Shown here: positions 1-9,162 of the stretch, piece by piece
Numbering within the stretch: the first letter of the stretch is position 1
Layout: every line of letters starts with the position of its first letter
Assembly: GCA_024644085.1 (NCBI GenBank)
Contig: JAHELS010000001.1
Coordinates: 1 to 64,000, forward strand
DNA length: 64,000 bases
Direction of reading: 5' to 3'
Source: Rhodopirellula sp.
Lineage (GTDB): Bacteria > Planctomycetota > Planctomycetia > Pirellulales > Pirellulaceae
Notes under the pieces: model-generated
Seen by the model: only the letters and a program-made list of their open reading frames with translations
Databases searched by the model: none
What the model was told of the DNA's origin: nothing
Program-made: the position numbers and the translations under genes

Positions 1-758
1 GCCATCATACTCTTGACCAAGTCGGCGAACTCGCGTGTCACGTTGTCATTGTGAACGATTGGACTCGGAATGGATGCACTCAAATGTTTGCTCAGCAAGT
101 CGTTCGGCGTGTCACCGGTATAGGGAGGCTTCGCCGTACACAGCTCGTACAACACGCAACCGAATGCATACACGTCGGTGCGCTCGTCGCAAACTTTACG
201 TCGAATCTGCTCGGGCGCCATGTAGCTGCGAGTCCCTTTTGCGACCTTGGCGCTGTGGAACAGTTTCCCCAAACCCGATTTCTTTTTCTGTGCAATCGTA
301 AAGTCGATCAGCTTGACCTGTCCCTCGCGGCTGACGAGGAAGTTATCGGGTTTGACGTCGAGATGAATCCAGTTTTTGGTGTGCAGGTAGTAGAGGCCTT
401 CGGCCGCCTGTTCCACGATTTTGTCGAGCATGAATGCAAGTGATTCCGGTCCCCGTCGCAAGGCCTGCTTCATGTTCAGCTCACTGAACAGTTCCATGAC
501 CAGAAACGGGCGTCCAGACTCTTCGCGATACTCGATGATCTTGACCACGCGAGGGCTGGAAAGATCTTTTGCGACATTGAATTCATGCTTCAGCAAAGCA
601 ACTTCGGTCTTGTCGTTTGACGACGACTGCTTCAGTATCTTCAAGGCATAGCGAGCCTCGGTCGCGTCCTCGATCGCTTCCCAAACCTCCGCAGTGCTGC
701 CGACCCGGATCAATCGAGCCAGCCGATAGGGTCCAAGAAAATCGCGGCTCTTGCTCAT
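1..758 (-). CDS. Serine/threonine protein kinase-like protein, C-terminus beyond window edge
   Basis: The first 252 residues of a protein kinase fold are present; the rest lies left of the window. Visible elements in order: a degenerate glycine loop (LIRVGSTAEVWEA), the VAIK-equivalent lysine (RYALKIL), a catalytic loop reading IHLDVKPDNFL, a magnesium loop reading IDFTIAQ, then GTRSYMAPEQ and the helix-F segment DVYAFGCVLYEL. The catalytic loop has HLD where HRD is normal and the magnesium loop has DFT where DFG is normal, while the catalytic Asp, Lys and Asn remain. It may therefore be an unusual non-RD kinase or a weak one. The start is ATG at 758. Substrate unknown. Confidence 0.85.
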   Translation of the reverse strand, partial: MSKSRDFLGPYRLARLIRVGSTAEVWEAIEDATEARYALKILKQSSSNDKTEVALLKHEFNVAKDLSSPRVVKIIEYREESGRPFLVMELFSELNMKQALRRGPESLAFMLDKIVEQAAEGLYYLHTKNWIHLDVKPDNFLVSREGQVKLIDFTIAQKKKSGLGKLFHSAKVAKGTRSYMAPEQIRRKVCDERTDVYAFGCVLYELCTAKPPYTGDTPNDLLSKHLSASIPSPIVHNDNVTREFADLVKSMM

Positions 759-912
759 GGTCAGACTTGGATTCAACGTGAACAGAGGTGAAACACGGCA
801 GTTGCAGCGCCAAAGGCACAATTCGACATCATAATCGGTCGCTTCACCACCCCCGTAGAACCCTCGCACAATGCTGCCAGAAAAAGCGGCCGGGAGGGAT
901 GCGGCGCGATGA

Positions 913-2157
913 CTAGTCCACGTTTTCCCCAGCCAAAGTCTGCTGGTACAGGGCGCGAATTTGTTCCGTCATCACCTGGTGACGAAACTGATGAGTAAAA
1001 CGCCGTTGTCCTTCCCTGCCCAATCTCTCGCGCATCGCTGCGTCTCCTGCCAGCGTCGCGATCGCACGGGCAAGTGACGACGTATCACGCGGTGCCACCA
1101 GGATTCCGGTCTCGCCGGTGATTGTCACTTCACGGGCACCGTCAATGTCATAGCTGATCACCGGGCGACCCGCGATCAAGGCTTGCGGCAACGTGCGGGC
1201 CAGGCCCTCGCGATAAGAGGTGTGCACCAGAATATCCATGGCGCCAATCAAAGACGGTACTTCCGCAGGCGGCACCAGCCCCGTGAAGATGAAATTCTCG
1301 GTCAAGCCGAGTGAATCAATTCTTTCGCAAATCGTCGACTTCAGAATGCCATCACCGACCAACAGGAAACGAACATTGGGATTCCGCTGTACCACGTTGA
1401 CTGCGGCCGTTATCAAATCGTCATGGCCTTTCAAGTGAAACAATCTTGCAATCTTGCCAACGACTACATGTTGTTCGTCCAGACCGTATCGTTTGCGAGT
1501 GTCACCGCGTTGCTTTTCGGCAGCAAGAAAAGGTTCGACATCCATTCCGCTGTATATCGTTTTGAACTTTTCACGCGGTGCGACGTTGGCATCGACCATC
1601 AGATCGGTCATTGCATCGGCGACTGATATCATGCGGTGGCATCTCTGCGCGGCCCAGCGTTCGCAACGTCGAAAGAATTCGCGAGCCACGCCATTTTGAT
1701 AGGGATGGAACGGCGCCCCATGGACGGTATGGATCACCGCCGGCACTCGCAAACTCCATGCAGCGTGACGTCCCAGCATGCCACCTTTTGCACTGTGCGT
1801 ATGAACAACGTCCGGCTGAAACTCCGCAATTGCGTCTCGGATCGCGTTTCGCGCTCTCCAGTCCCGCCAGGGATGAATGGCCCGCCGCAGACCCGGCAAC
1901 ACTCGTACCGGCAACTCCCCTGCCCTGCCCTCGCTTAGCAAGTCGCCCTCTGGACCGACCGACGGCCCGGTTATCAGCAGCACATCATCCCCAAAGTCAC
2001 GGATCAGATCGAGACAGTTCAGCAGCGTGTTCTCTTGCGCGCCGCCAATGATCATTCGTGTGATGACGTGGGCAACGCGCACGGGATGCCTGATAGAAGC
2101 GGGCAAAGGAGCGGACTTCGGGACGGCAGGAACCATGATCCCAACTCTGTCCAGCAT
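913..2157 (-). CDS. Glycosyltransferase family 4 (GT-B fold)
   Basis: A 414-residue GT-B glycosyltransferase, probably adding a sugar from a nucleotide-sugar donor to a cell-surface glycan or lipid; the acceptor cannot be told. The N-terminal domain carries the typical VAHVITRMIIGGAQENT glycine loop and VVHTHSAKGGMLGR. The C-terminal donor domain shows KIARLFHLKGHDDLI, FLLVGDG, TGLVPPAEVPSLI, and an E-rich donor motif YREGLARTLPQALIAGRPVI followed by GETGILV. The ATG at 2157 was preferred over a TTG eight codons upstream. It reads alone on the minus strand downstream of the flagellar terminator at 2214-2251, so it should have its own promoter in that gap. Confidence 0.88.
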   Translation of the reverse strand: MLDRVGIMVPAVPKSAPLPASIRHPVRVAHVITRMIIGGAQENTLLNCLDLIRDFGDDVLLITGPSVGPEGDLLSEGRAGELPVRVLPGLRRAIHPWRDWRARNAIRDAIAEFQPDVVHTHSAKGGMLGRHAAWSLRVPAVIHTVHGAPFHPYQNGVAREFFRRCERWAAQRCHRMISVADAMTDLMVDANVAPREKFKTIYSGMDVEPFLAAEKQRGDTRKRYGLDEQHVVVGKIARLFHLKGHDDLITAAVNVVQRNPNVRFLLVGDGILKSTICERIDSLGLTENFIFTGLVPPAEVPSLIGAMDILVHTSYREGLARTLPQALIAGRPVISYDIDGAREVTITGETGILVAPRDTSSLARAIATLAGDAAMRERLGREGQRRFTHQFRHQVMTEQIRALYQQTLAGENVD

Positions 2158-2213
2158 GGCCACTGCGATGCGTTCTGACAATGGTCAGCCGGCATCGACG
2201 TCCGTTGCATTCT

Positions 2214-2251
2214 CAAAAAGAAAACGGCGTCCAGTGATCTACTGGACGCCG
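2214..2251 (-). terminator. Rho-independent terminator after fliA
   Basis: Reading on the minus strand, a perfect 11-bp stem (CGGCGTCCAGT pairing with ACTGGACGCCG, five-base loop) is followed by TTTTCTTTTT. It lies about 30 bases after the fliA stop and before the glycosyltransferase, and should end the flhA-flhF-fliA transcript. Confidence 0.9.
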
Positions 2252-2282
2252 CTTGTGATATCGCTTGTGTCGAAATAGAGAC

Positions 2283-3080
2283 TCAGGTACCGAATTCGAC
2301 TCGGCGGTAACCCAGTTGTTGTTGCAGGCGATTAACGATCGACGTATGCATCTGGCTGACGCGCGACTCGGAAAGATCCAGCGTCGCTCCGATCTCTTTC
2401 ATCGTCAGTTCTTCGTAGTAGTAGAGAATGATGATCAACCGTTCGTTTCGATTGAGTCCCTTGGTGACCAAACGCATCAGGTCGTTTTTCTGGACACGAC
2501 GCGTGGGATCTTCACCTTTCTTGTCCTCGAGGATGTCGATCTCGCGGACGTCCTTATAGCTGTCGGTTTCGTACCATTTCTTGTTCAACGATACGACGCC
2601 GACGGCATTGGCGTCGGACTGCATCTTCTCGACTTCCTTGACCGGCATTTCAAGGTGATCGGAAAGCTCCTGGACGGTCGGTGCGCGACCGTGTTTGGTT
2701 TCGAGCGTCTTACGAGCCACCGCCAATTTGCTGGCCTTGCTGCGGACCAGCCGCGGTACCCAGTCCATCGTCCGGAGTTCGTCGAGCATCGCTCCACGAA
2801 TACGCGGTACACAGTAGGTTTCAAACTTGACACCACGTTCCATGTCGAACGCGTCGATGGCATCCATCAGTCCGAAGATTCCGGCGCTGATCAAATCATC
2901 CAGCTCCACGCCGTCGGGCAGTCGCTGCCAGATTCGTTCGCCGTTGTAGCGTACCAGGGGCATGTAACGCTCGACCAACCGGTTGCGAAGCGATTCGTAG
3001 TCGGATGATTCTTTGGTAAGCTTTTTGAATGTCTGCCAGACTTGCAGGATCTCGTCGTCGGCCGTGGCTGTCGCTGCCAT
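2283..3080 (-). CDS. fliA: Flagellar RNA polymerase sigma factor (sigma-28, FliA/WhiG family)
   Basis: A 265-residue sigma-70 family protein of the FliA/WhiG group, which directs RNA polymerase to late flagellar and chemotaxis promoters. Region 2 is seen in LVERYMPLVRYNGERIW, DDLISAGIFGLMDAIDAFD and FETYCVPRIRGAMLDELR, the last being diagnostic of FliA. Region 3 follows (APTVQELSDHLEM) and region 4 ends with LNRNERLIIILYYYEELTMKEIG and LDLSESRVSQMH. The length is close to that of other FliA proteins. The ATG at 3080 has a good Shine-Dalgarno sequence, GGAGG at 3086-3090 (minus strand), which is rare in this window. It is the last gene of the flagellar operon and is followed by a strong terminator. 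Confidence 0.95.
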   Translation of the reverse strand: MAATATADDEILQVWQTFKKLTKESSDYESLRNRLVERYMPLVRYNGERIWQRLPDGVELDDLISAGIFGLMDAIDAFDMERGVKFETYCVPRIRGAMLDELRTMDWVPRLVRSKASKLAVARKTLETKHGRAPTVQELSDHLEMPVKEVEKMQSDANAVGVVSLNKKWYETDSYKDVREIDILEDKKGEDPTRRVQKNDLMRLVTKGLNRNERLIIILYYYEELTMKEIGATLDLSESRVSQMHTSIVNRLQQQLGYRRVEFGT

Positions 3081-3218
3081 TCAATCCTCCGTGATTGTTT
3101 ACTGTTGCCGCAGCGTCCTGCTGCGTTCAATTCAGCCTCGGGGCTCACATGGCTTGCTCGCACATGTAAACCACTTGGCCGTGGATTCGCCACTGGAAAC
3201 AATGGGCGTCGCTGCCCG

Positions 3219-3488
3219 TCACTCCTGCTTTGAATCCGGTTCTATGTAGCCCGCATCGATCATACCTTTCCGGTACCAATCGACACGCGATCGAAACATT
3301 CGCTCGAGACCGTCACGGACAAGGTAGTCCGCAATCCATCCCGCCACGCCGCCCACACCCATGAACAACAACATCGCAACGATTGCTTCCATCGCAACAT
3401 TACCGACGAACTCGCCCCGGATCGCGCCGCGTAATACGACCAATCCCATTGCCAGTGCGCCGAGCGAAACTGCGTAGCTTCGTAACAA
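3219..3488 (-). CDS. Small membrane protein in the flagellar operon, function unknown
   Basis: An 89-residue protein with two predicted membrane segments, about residues 5-22 and 31-52, followed by a charged cytoplasmic tail (LERMFRSRVDWYRKGMIDAG). No family was recognised. It lies between flhF and fliA on the same strand, the place where many bacteria carry flhG/fleN, but it has no P-loop and is not an FlhG homologue. The only start for the full frame is TTG at 3488; an internal ATG at codon 14 would remove most of the first membrane segment, so TTG is preferred. Confidence in coding is moderate, based on length, hydrophobic pattern and operon position. Confidence 0.6.
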   Translation of the reverse strand: MLRSYAVSLGALAMGLVVLRGAIRGEFVGNVAMEAIVAMLLFMGVGGVAGWIADYLVRDGLERMFRSRVDWYRKGMIDAGYIEPDSKQE

Positions 3489-3647
3489 CGTTTCAAATGT
3501 GTGTTGAGTGTCAAGCGTTTATGTTTCCCAAGTTGAGCAGACCGCTTTTGAAGAATATGGCTCAAGCCGTTTTCGTTCAGTGCGGGACAGCCCTGTTCAT
3601 GTATCGGTTGTTTGCTGCCGCATGGATGAATCGTTTTTGAATAAAAA

Positions 3648-4832
3648 TCAAGCAGCTTCCAATTGCGAAAATCCGGCCTGTATCGGAAGCAACCGGGAAA
3701 GCAGTGAATCCACGTCCGCTGTGGAAATGTCATCGGGGACCTGCTGTCCATTCGTCATGTAACTGAGCGGGATTCCCGGGAACCGGTCGGTGGCGACAAT
3801 CGCTGAAACAACACCCGCGGTACACGCAGCCTCGTCCAACTTGGTCATGATCGCGGCGGTGGGGCGTACCGGTGCGAATCCCTCCAGAGCCGCTTGAATC
3901 GTCGACCTGCTACTGGTCGCACTGAGCACCAGGTGCGTCTCGTCAGGCTGGGCGCTGCGCAACAGTTCCACCAATTGATCGATTCGGGCATCGCTCCGCG
4001 GGCTGCGGCCCGCGGTGTCGATCAGAATCAAGTCGACGTCGCCGAGTCGATGCAGCGCCGAGGACATCTGGTCCGGCTTCTCGACCACTTCCATCGGCAA
4101 ATCCATGATCTCGGCGTAGGCCTTGAGTTGCTGCACGGCGGCGATCCGAAACGTGTCGATCGTCAGAAGCCCGACGCGACGACGAGCCTCGATACGAAAC
4201 CCCGCGGCAAGCTTCGCTACCGTTGTCGTTTTGCCCACGCCGGTTGGCCCGACCAAGGCGACAACACGCCGGTCGCCCGGCTGAGTGCGAATCGGGCTGC
4301 CGATGCGAAGTTCGCGGGCGACCGATCGCCTCAGGTGATCGATCCAACGATCGATGGACTCGCTTGACGACTCGCCCACGTTAGCCGCAAAACTCGCCGT
4401 CGCGCTGAGCCATCGATCCGCGGTTCGCTCTTCGACGCCGACGGCAATGAGTTCATCTCGATACGGTTTCAATTGCGGCGGTAGTCCGGAATCTCCAGCT
4501 ACGGCGCTGTTGTGCGGCGAAAATACGCTCAGGGAGGATTGCGAAGCCAAGCGCGAATCAACACCGCCCGCGCGATCGGCCGGGGGCCCGGCAGGATCCG
4601 ACGCATCGCGAAGTCCAGCCGTCACTTCCACATAGGTCCGTCCAAGCCACCCCATCCATCCATCGCGGACCTGGCGCGTATGCAATACCGACGCATCGGG
4701 ACCCATCTGTTCACGAATCTGCGCCAGCGCGTCATGCAAGCTTGCGGCTCGAAAGGTGCGAATGTGCATGGAAGACTTGTCTTCGATCGGTAATGAAATG
4801 GTTTCTCTCGTATCGTCAACGCGGCGGATCAT
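3648..4832 (-). CDS. flhF: Flagellar biosynthesis GTPase FlhF
   Basis: An SRP-type GTPase that sets the number and placement of flagella. The N-terminal part has the FlhF signature HIRTFRAASLHDALAQI and MGPDASVLHTR. The NG domain shows G1 GPTGVGKTTTVAKLA near residue 194, TIDTFRIAAVQQL near 216, DLILIDTAGRSPR, and the late ILTKLDE-like motif MTKLDEAACTAG. The ATG at 4832 overlaps the flhA stop as ATGA, which suggests translational coupling; however, the family usually begins at the second in-frame ATG (4769), giving 373 residues. Both are possible. It lies between flhA and a small membrane protein followed by fliA. Confidence 0.93.
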   Translation of the reverse strand: MIRRVDDTRETISLPIEDKSSMHIRTFRAASLHDALAQIREQMGPDASVLHTRQVRDGWMGWLGRTYVEVTAGLRDASDPAGPPADRAGGVDSRLASQSSLSVFSPHNSAVAGDSGLPPQLKPYRDELIAVGVEERTADRWLSATASFAANVGESSSESIDRWIDHLRRSVARELRIGSPIRTQPGDRRVVALVGPTGVGKTTTVAKLAAGFRIEARRRVGLLTIDTFRIAAVQQLKAYAEIMDLPMEVVEKPDQMSSALHRLGDVDLILIDTAGRSPRSDARIDQLVELLRSAQPDETHLVLSATSSRSTIQAALEGFAPVRPTAAIMTKLDEAACTAGVVSAIVATDRFPGIPLSYMTNGQQVPDDISTADVDSLLSRLLPIQAGFSQLEAA

Positions 4833-6895
4833 TGATCGCTGATCACCCCGTAGGATTCAATTTTTGTGTCTTGCGTGATTTCGCTGTACGACAATACACG
4901 CAATCGCGGCATCGACGGTGCCGTCATTTGACGGACCCCCGCACGAATCCGCGGACTGACCAAAACGATCGGCGGATGACCAGCGGTAATCAGCTTCTTA
5001 ACCCCTTCTTGGATTCTTTCGCAAGTGAGGTCTACGGCCGCAGGACTCATCCGAACAAATAAACCTCGTTCGTTGTGATCCAGCCCGGCGGCAATTCGGT
5101 CTTCCATCGCCGGATCGAGAGCCATCACATGCAAACGCCCCTGGTCGTCGCGATACCGTGAGCTGATTGTGCGTGCCAGCCGGTGTCTTACATATTCAGT
5201 CAACCAGACCGGATCCTTTGTGCGCGTTGCGAAGTCACCCAAAGTTTCCAGAATGATGCTTAACTGGCGAATCGGCACGTCTTCCTTCAAAAGCATGTGA
5301 AGAACCTGTTGGACGTCGCTGACCTTCATGACGCCCGGGATCAGTTCATCCACGACGGTCGGGGATGCCTCTTTCAACTCATCGATCAAATGCTTGGTGG
5401 CATCGCGAGACAGCAACTCATCCGCATGACGCTTGGCAATCTCCTGCAAGTGCGTCGCCAACACGGCGCCGGGCTCCACTGTCGTGTAACCGAAAATGGC
5501 GGCCTGTTCGCGGCGCATCGGCTCGATCCAAACGGCAGGCTCACCAAACGTCGGATCGTAGGTCGCTTCGCCTTCGATCACGCCCGTGGTATGGCCGCTG
5601 TCGATTGCCAGCAAACGGCTGGGCAAGACGGACGCCTTCGCGATTGGATTTCCCTCGATGCGGATCTCGTATTCCAATTCTCCGAGACTCATTTCGTCGC
5701 GAACCCGCACCTTCGGCAGAATGATTCCGAGATCCGCCGCCATCGTGTTGCGTACCCCCGAGATTCGCTGCATCAAATCGCCACCGCGTGACGGATCGGC
5801 CAGCCCCAAAAGGCCCAGCCCGATCGAGATTTCCATCGGATCAATCGTCAGGAAGTCTTCCACCCGTTTTTCGGGCGGCGCCGCCGCCGCGGCGCGCTCC
5901 GCTTCGGCACGCGACTCATCTTCACTTTTCTGCCGAACGTTTTGACGATTCATCACGACCGCCAAGCCAATGCAGCCGGCTCCGAGCGTGGCCATCGGAA
6001 CAGCAGGAAGATTTGTGAGGATCAACAGTGACAGAAACCCGCCAGCGACAGCCAGCGCCTTGGAATTGCCCAATAACTGTTGCAGGAATTGCAGAGGCAA
6101 ATTCGCCTTTTTAGCGCTTCGCGTGACCAGCAAACCGGCAGCAAGCGAAATCAGCAGTGCCGGCACCTGGCTGACCAGACCGTCCCCGATCGTCAACTTG
6201 GTGAACAGCGCCCCCGCCTCCGTGAAACTCATCCCCGACTGCATCACGCCGATGTACAGCCCGCCGATTACGTTCACGATCGTGATCACGATCCCCGCGA
6301 TCGCGTCTCCGCGCACGAACTTACTTGCACCATCCATGGCCCCATAGAAATCCGCCTGGGCGCTGATTTCTTCGCGACGGCTTTGCGCCTGCTTTTCGTC
6401 AATCAATCCGGCGTTCAAGTCGGCGTCAATCGCCATTTGGCGACCCGGCATACCATCGAGTGCGAAGCGGGCGGCGACTTCGCTGATCCGCGTGGCACCT
6501 TTTGTGATCACGATGAATTGAATCAAAACAATGATCACGAAAATAATCAGACCGACCTCAATCCGGTCACCGGCGACGAACTCGCCAAAGCTCTGGATCA
6601 CTCCGCCGGCGGCGCCCATTCCGCGCGCATCGGCACCGGTCAGGATCAATCGTGTCGTGGCTACATTCAACACCAGCCTTGCCAGAGTGGTGGCCAGCAG
6701 CAAGGAAGGAAAAATGCTGAACTCGAGTGGCGTCGCGACGTAAACCGTCGTCAACAGAACGATCACACCGATGGTGATGTTGGTTGCAAGCAACAAATCC
6801 ATCAGCATCGGCGGCAGAGGCACCAAGATCACTACCAGGCACCCGATGATGCCGAGCGGCAACACCAAGTCTCGATAGCGCATCAAAAACTGCAT
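4829..6895 (-). CDS. flhA: Flagellar type III export protein FlhA
   Basis: A 688-residue FlhA, the large export-gate protein of the flagellar type III secretion system. The N-terminal third contains about eight membrane segments starting with YRDLVLPLGIIGCLVVILV. The FHIPEP-family signature is clear in ARFALDGMPGRQMAIDADL, GLIDEKQAQ and FYGAMDGASKFVRGDAIAG. The cytoplasmic domain from about residue 345 binds substrates and chaperones, with FGEPAVWI, VLATHLQEI and TVVDELIPGVM visible. Its length matches the family. An AAGGA element lies nine bases before the ATG. It opens the operon flhA-flhF-(membrane protein)-fliA and overlaps flhF by four bases. Confidence 0.97.
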   Translation of the reverse strand: MQFLMRYRDLVLPLGIIGCLVVILVPLPPMLMDLLLATNITIGVIVLLTTVYVATPLEFSIFPSLLLATTLARLVLNVATTRLILTGADARGMGAAGGVIQSFGEFVAGDRIEVGLIIFVIIVLIQFIVITKGATRISEVAARFALDGMPGRQMAIDADLNAGLIDEKQAQSRREEISAQADFYGAMDGASKFVRGDAIAGIVITIVNVIGGLYIGVMQSGMSFTEAGALFTKLTIGDGLVSQVPALLISLAAGLLVTRSAKKANLPLQFLQQLLGNSKALAVAGGFLSLLILTNLPAVPMATLGAGCIGLAVVMNRQNVRQKSEDESRAEAERAAAAAPPEKRVEDFLTIDPMEISIGLGLLGLADPSRGGDLMQRISGVRNTMAADLGIILPKVRVRDEMSLGELEYEIRIEGNPIAKASVLPSRLLAIDSGHTTGVIEGEATYDPTFGEPAVWIEPMRREQAAIFGYTTVEPGAVLATHLQEIAKRHADELLSRDATKHLIDELKEASPTVVDELIPGVMKVSDVQQVLHMLLKEDVPIRQLSIILETLGDFATRTKDPVWLTEYVRHRLARTISSRYRDDQGRLHVMALDPAMEDRIAAGLDHNERGLFVRMSPAAVDLTCERIQEGVKKLITAGHPPIVLVSPRIRAGVRQMTAPSMPRLRVLSYSEITQDTKIESYGVISDQ

Positions 6896-7070
6896 CTGCG
6901 ATCCTTCGCGATTCTCGACACAGGGATACCATTCCCTGCCTTGCGGCGGACCTTACCGAAAACCGCTTCGGGCGGTCCAGAGTAGAAGCGAGCATCCTCG
7001 ACGCAGAGGTAGTTTCACGCTGGCAGTTTCACGGTCACGGATTCGCGGGTGGATGAAAGTCTTCGCAACA

Positions 7071-7083
7071 CCCTGCCCTGCCC
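7071..7083 (-). other. KOPS-like doubled GGGCAGGG site
   Basis: The minus strand reads GGGCAGGGCAGGG, two overlapping copies of GGGCAGGG, which fits the E. coli FtsK-orienting consensus GGGNAGGG. This copy lies in the intergenic region between flhA and the ThuA-like gene, so it is not forced by codon choice. The same 13-mer recurs at 1918-1930 and 14313-14325 in the same orientation. Confidence 0.45.
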
Positions 7084-7137
7084 CAGTCTTCGCACCCCAA
7101 GCTGCCTTGGCGACCTTTTGCGTGACAATGCTCGAGC

Positions 7138-7896
7138 TTATTCCCCAAGGCTCCAGTTGATCGCATTGACAAGGAGACGAGGCAACACATCGCCTCGAAA
7201 ATCATCGATGTGCCCCAGCGATGTGTAAAACGACTTTCCACCGTCCTTGCGAATGTAAGTCCAAGCGATCGGTTCGGATGGTTGACCCTCGACGCTTCCG
7301 TTTAGCAACACGGATGTCCCATCGGCCAGCGGCGAGACCTTATAAAGCGACCCGCCGGCAACAAAGGGCTTTGACGAATCAATTTGACTCAGCAACTCTG
7401 ATGCGTGGGCGGGCACGTCCGAATGGACGTGCACGGTCGTCCTTAAGGAGTTGCCGTAATGATTCGTGTAATTCCCGCCAAAGACCACCTTGTCGAATTC
7501 CGGCCACTCTGCCCTGCCCTTTGGCGGATCCTTTCCGCGAAGCGAGAATGCGTGACTGGCGGTTCGTATCCCGACCACCGGGTTTGACTCGGCGACGTAG
7601 CGACGCACGACGTCCAATTGCTCATTGGGCAACGTCCGCCGGCGGACACTGATAACCAGCACGTCTGCTGAGTCCAACGATTCGATACCCACCAGTCGAT
7701 TCGAGTCTTTGGGATCCGCGAACACCGTTGTCAGGCGGTAGTCGGAACTCAAATGAGACTTGGCAAACGCGGGAAGTGACTTGTCGGTCTCGTACTCGTT
7801 TTCGGCAATCAACATCACAACGTGCGGGCGAGGCGATTGTGCGACGGTGGTCGACAGAAAACCGAGGGCAAGAAACAGGAATATCAATCTTCGCAT
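7138..7896 (-). CDS. Secreted ThuA-like domain protein
   Basis: A 252-residue protein with a signal peptide (RRLIFLFLALGFLSTTVAQ) and a ThuA-like, glutamine-amidotransferase-type flavodoxin fold. Family members in planctomycetes are usually linked to carbohydrate metabolism but their reaction is poorly known. Seen: VVMLIAENEYETDKSLPAFA, DSADVLVISVRRRTLP, VVGIRTASHAF, VFGGNYTNHYGN, the late segment EPIAWTYIRKDGGKSFYTSLGH and the ending LLVNAINWSLGE, all typical of ThuA-like proteins. The ATG at 7896 was chosen because it puts the signal peptide at the N-terminus. It is on the same strand as serA but downstream of a possible terminator. Confidence 0.8.
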   Translation of the reverse strand: MRRLIFLFLALGFLSTTVAQSPRPHVVMLIAENEYETDKSLPAFAKSHLSSDYRLTTVFADPKDSNRLVGIESLDSADVLVISVRRRTLPNEQLDVVRRYVAESNPVVGIRTASHAFSLRGKDPPKGRAEWPEFDKVVFGGNYTNHYGNSLRTTVHVHSDVPAHASELLSQIDSSKPFVAGGSLYKVSPLADGTSVLLNGSVEGQPSEPIAWTYIRKDGGKSFYTSLGHIDDFRGDVLPRLLVNAINWSLGE

Positions 7897-7947
7897 GTGG
7901 GCCACCAAGGCAGATCGTGCGATCAACACCCCAATCATAGCTGATGT

Positions 7948-7977
7948 GAAAACGAATTCACGTGGACGGAGTGAATT
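7948..7977 (-). terminator. Possible terminator after serA
   Basis: On the minus strand, AATTCAC and GTGAATT form a perfect 7-bp stem with a nine-base loop, followed by CGTTTTC. It begins ten bases after the serA stop. The stem is short and the U tract interrupted, so it may be weak. Confidence 0.4.
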
Positions 7978-7986
7978 GCCGTTGAA

Positions 7987-9162
7987 TCAGCCTTTCTGAG
8001 TCAGGTGACGCAGTGTCAGCACACCGTTGATCGCACGAACGGCACCGAGTGTTGCCTCGTCAATCCCGCCATCAAGATCGATGATGGTGTAAGCAACTTC
8101 ACCGCGGGATTTATTCAACAAATCAGCAATGTTCAAGTTGGCATTTGCCAGGATCGTAGAAATCTGTCCCACCATATTAGGCACATTCGCATTTGCGATG
8201 GTGATCCGGCTGCCTCCGTTACGCGGCATGAAAGCTTCGGGAAAATTCACGCTGTTACGGACCGTACCGTCCTCGAGATAATCGCGGACGCTATCAGCCA
8301 CCATCACCGCACAATTCTCTTCGGCCTCGCCGGTCGACGCCCCAAGATGCGGAAAAGAAATAACCTTCGGATGAGCAAGCAATGCCCCGGTGGGAAAGTC
8401 AATGACGTAAGCATGGAGGTGCTCGTTGTCGAGCGATTCAAGGACGGCTTCGTCATCGCAGATCCCACCACGGGCAAGATTCACAAGAATCCCACCCTTA
8501 GGCATCATCTTGATTCGATCCTTGTTGACCAACCCGCGCGTCGCATCGAGCAGCGGTACGTGCACCGAAACCGCATCACAGCTGGAAAACAAATGATCGA
8601 CGCTGACCGCCTGCTCCACCCCGCTGGAAAGTTGCCAGGCGCTCTCGACGGAAATCAACGGATCGTAGCCAACGACTTTCATGCCAAGAGACAGAGCGGC
8701 ATTGGCAACACGAAGTCCGATCGCCCCGAGACCGATCACTCCCAAAGTTTTCGACGGCAATTCGGAACCGACAAAGTTCTTTTTGCCCGATTCAACTGCC
8801 TTGGAAATCTCTTCGTCGCTGCCCTTGATGGTTTCCGCAAACTTCATGGCCGCGGGGATGTTCCGCGAAGCCATCATCAGGCCCGCCAACACGAGTTCTT
8901 TGACTGCGTTGGCATTCGCACCCGGGGCGTTGAAGACCGGAACACCCCGCTGGGTCATCTGGTCCACCGGAATGTTGTTGACCCCCGCACCGGCACGGCC
9001 AATCGCCGCAACCGTATCGGGTATTTCCATGTCGTGCATCTTGTAGGACCGCAGCAGGATCGCATCAGGATGGCTGATCTCGGAAGCAACCTCGTAACTC
9101 TCACGCGGAAGCCGGCCAAGACCCTTCACGGAAATATTGTTCAACGTGAGAATTCGATACAT
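7987..9162 (-). CDS. serA: D-3-phosphoglycerate dehydrogenase
   Basis: A 391-residue NAD-dependent 2-hydroxyacid dehydrogenase with a C-terminal ACT domain, catalysing the first step of serine synthesis from 3-phosphoglycerate. Seen: IGRAGAGVNNIPVD, FNAPGANANAVKELVLAG, the NAD-binding loop GLGAIGLRVANAALSLGMKV, VNLARGGICDDEAVLESL and FPHLGASTGEAEENCA with the expected catalytic histidine. The ACT region (about 320-391) includes NVPNMVGQISTILANANLNI and would be where serine or another ligand acts. The shortness and lack of the intervening domain match the compact SerA type. It lies 67 bases downstream of serC on the same strand, so the two probably form a serine operon. Confidence 0.93.
   Translation of the reverse strand: MYRILTLNNISVKGLGRLPRESYEVASEISHPDAILLRSYKMHDMEIPDTVAAIGRAGAGVNNIPVDQMTQRGVPVFNAPGANANAVKELVLAGLMMASRNIPAAMKFAETIKGSDEEISKAVESGKKNFVGSELPSKTLGVIGLGAIGLRVANAALSLGMKVVGYDPLISVESAWQLSSGVEQAVSVDHLFSSCDAVSVHVPLLDATRGLVNKDRIKMMPKGGILVNLARGGICDDEAVLESLDNEHLHAYVIDFPTGALLAHPKVISFPHLGASTGEAEENCAVMVADSVRDYLEDGTVRNSVNFPEAFMPRNGGSRITIANANVPNMVGQISTILANANLNIADLLNKSRGEVAYTIIDLDGGIDEATLGAVRAINGVLTLRHLTQKG

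Noticed and set aside
3500-3530. TTGACA upstream of the small flagellar membrane gene
   Set aside because: No acceptable -10 element at 16-19 bases; the gene is most simply read as part of the flhA operon.
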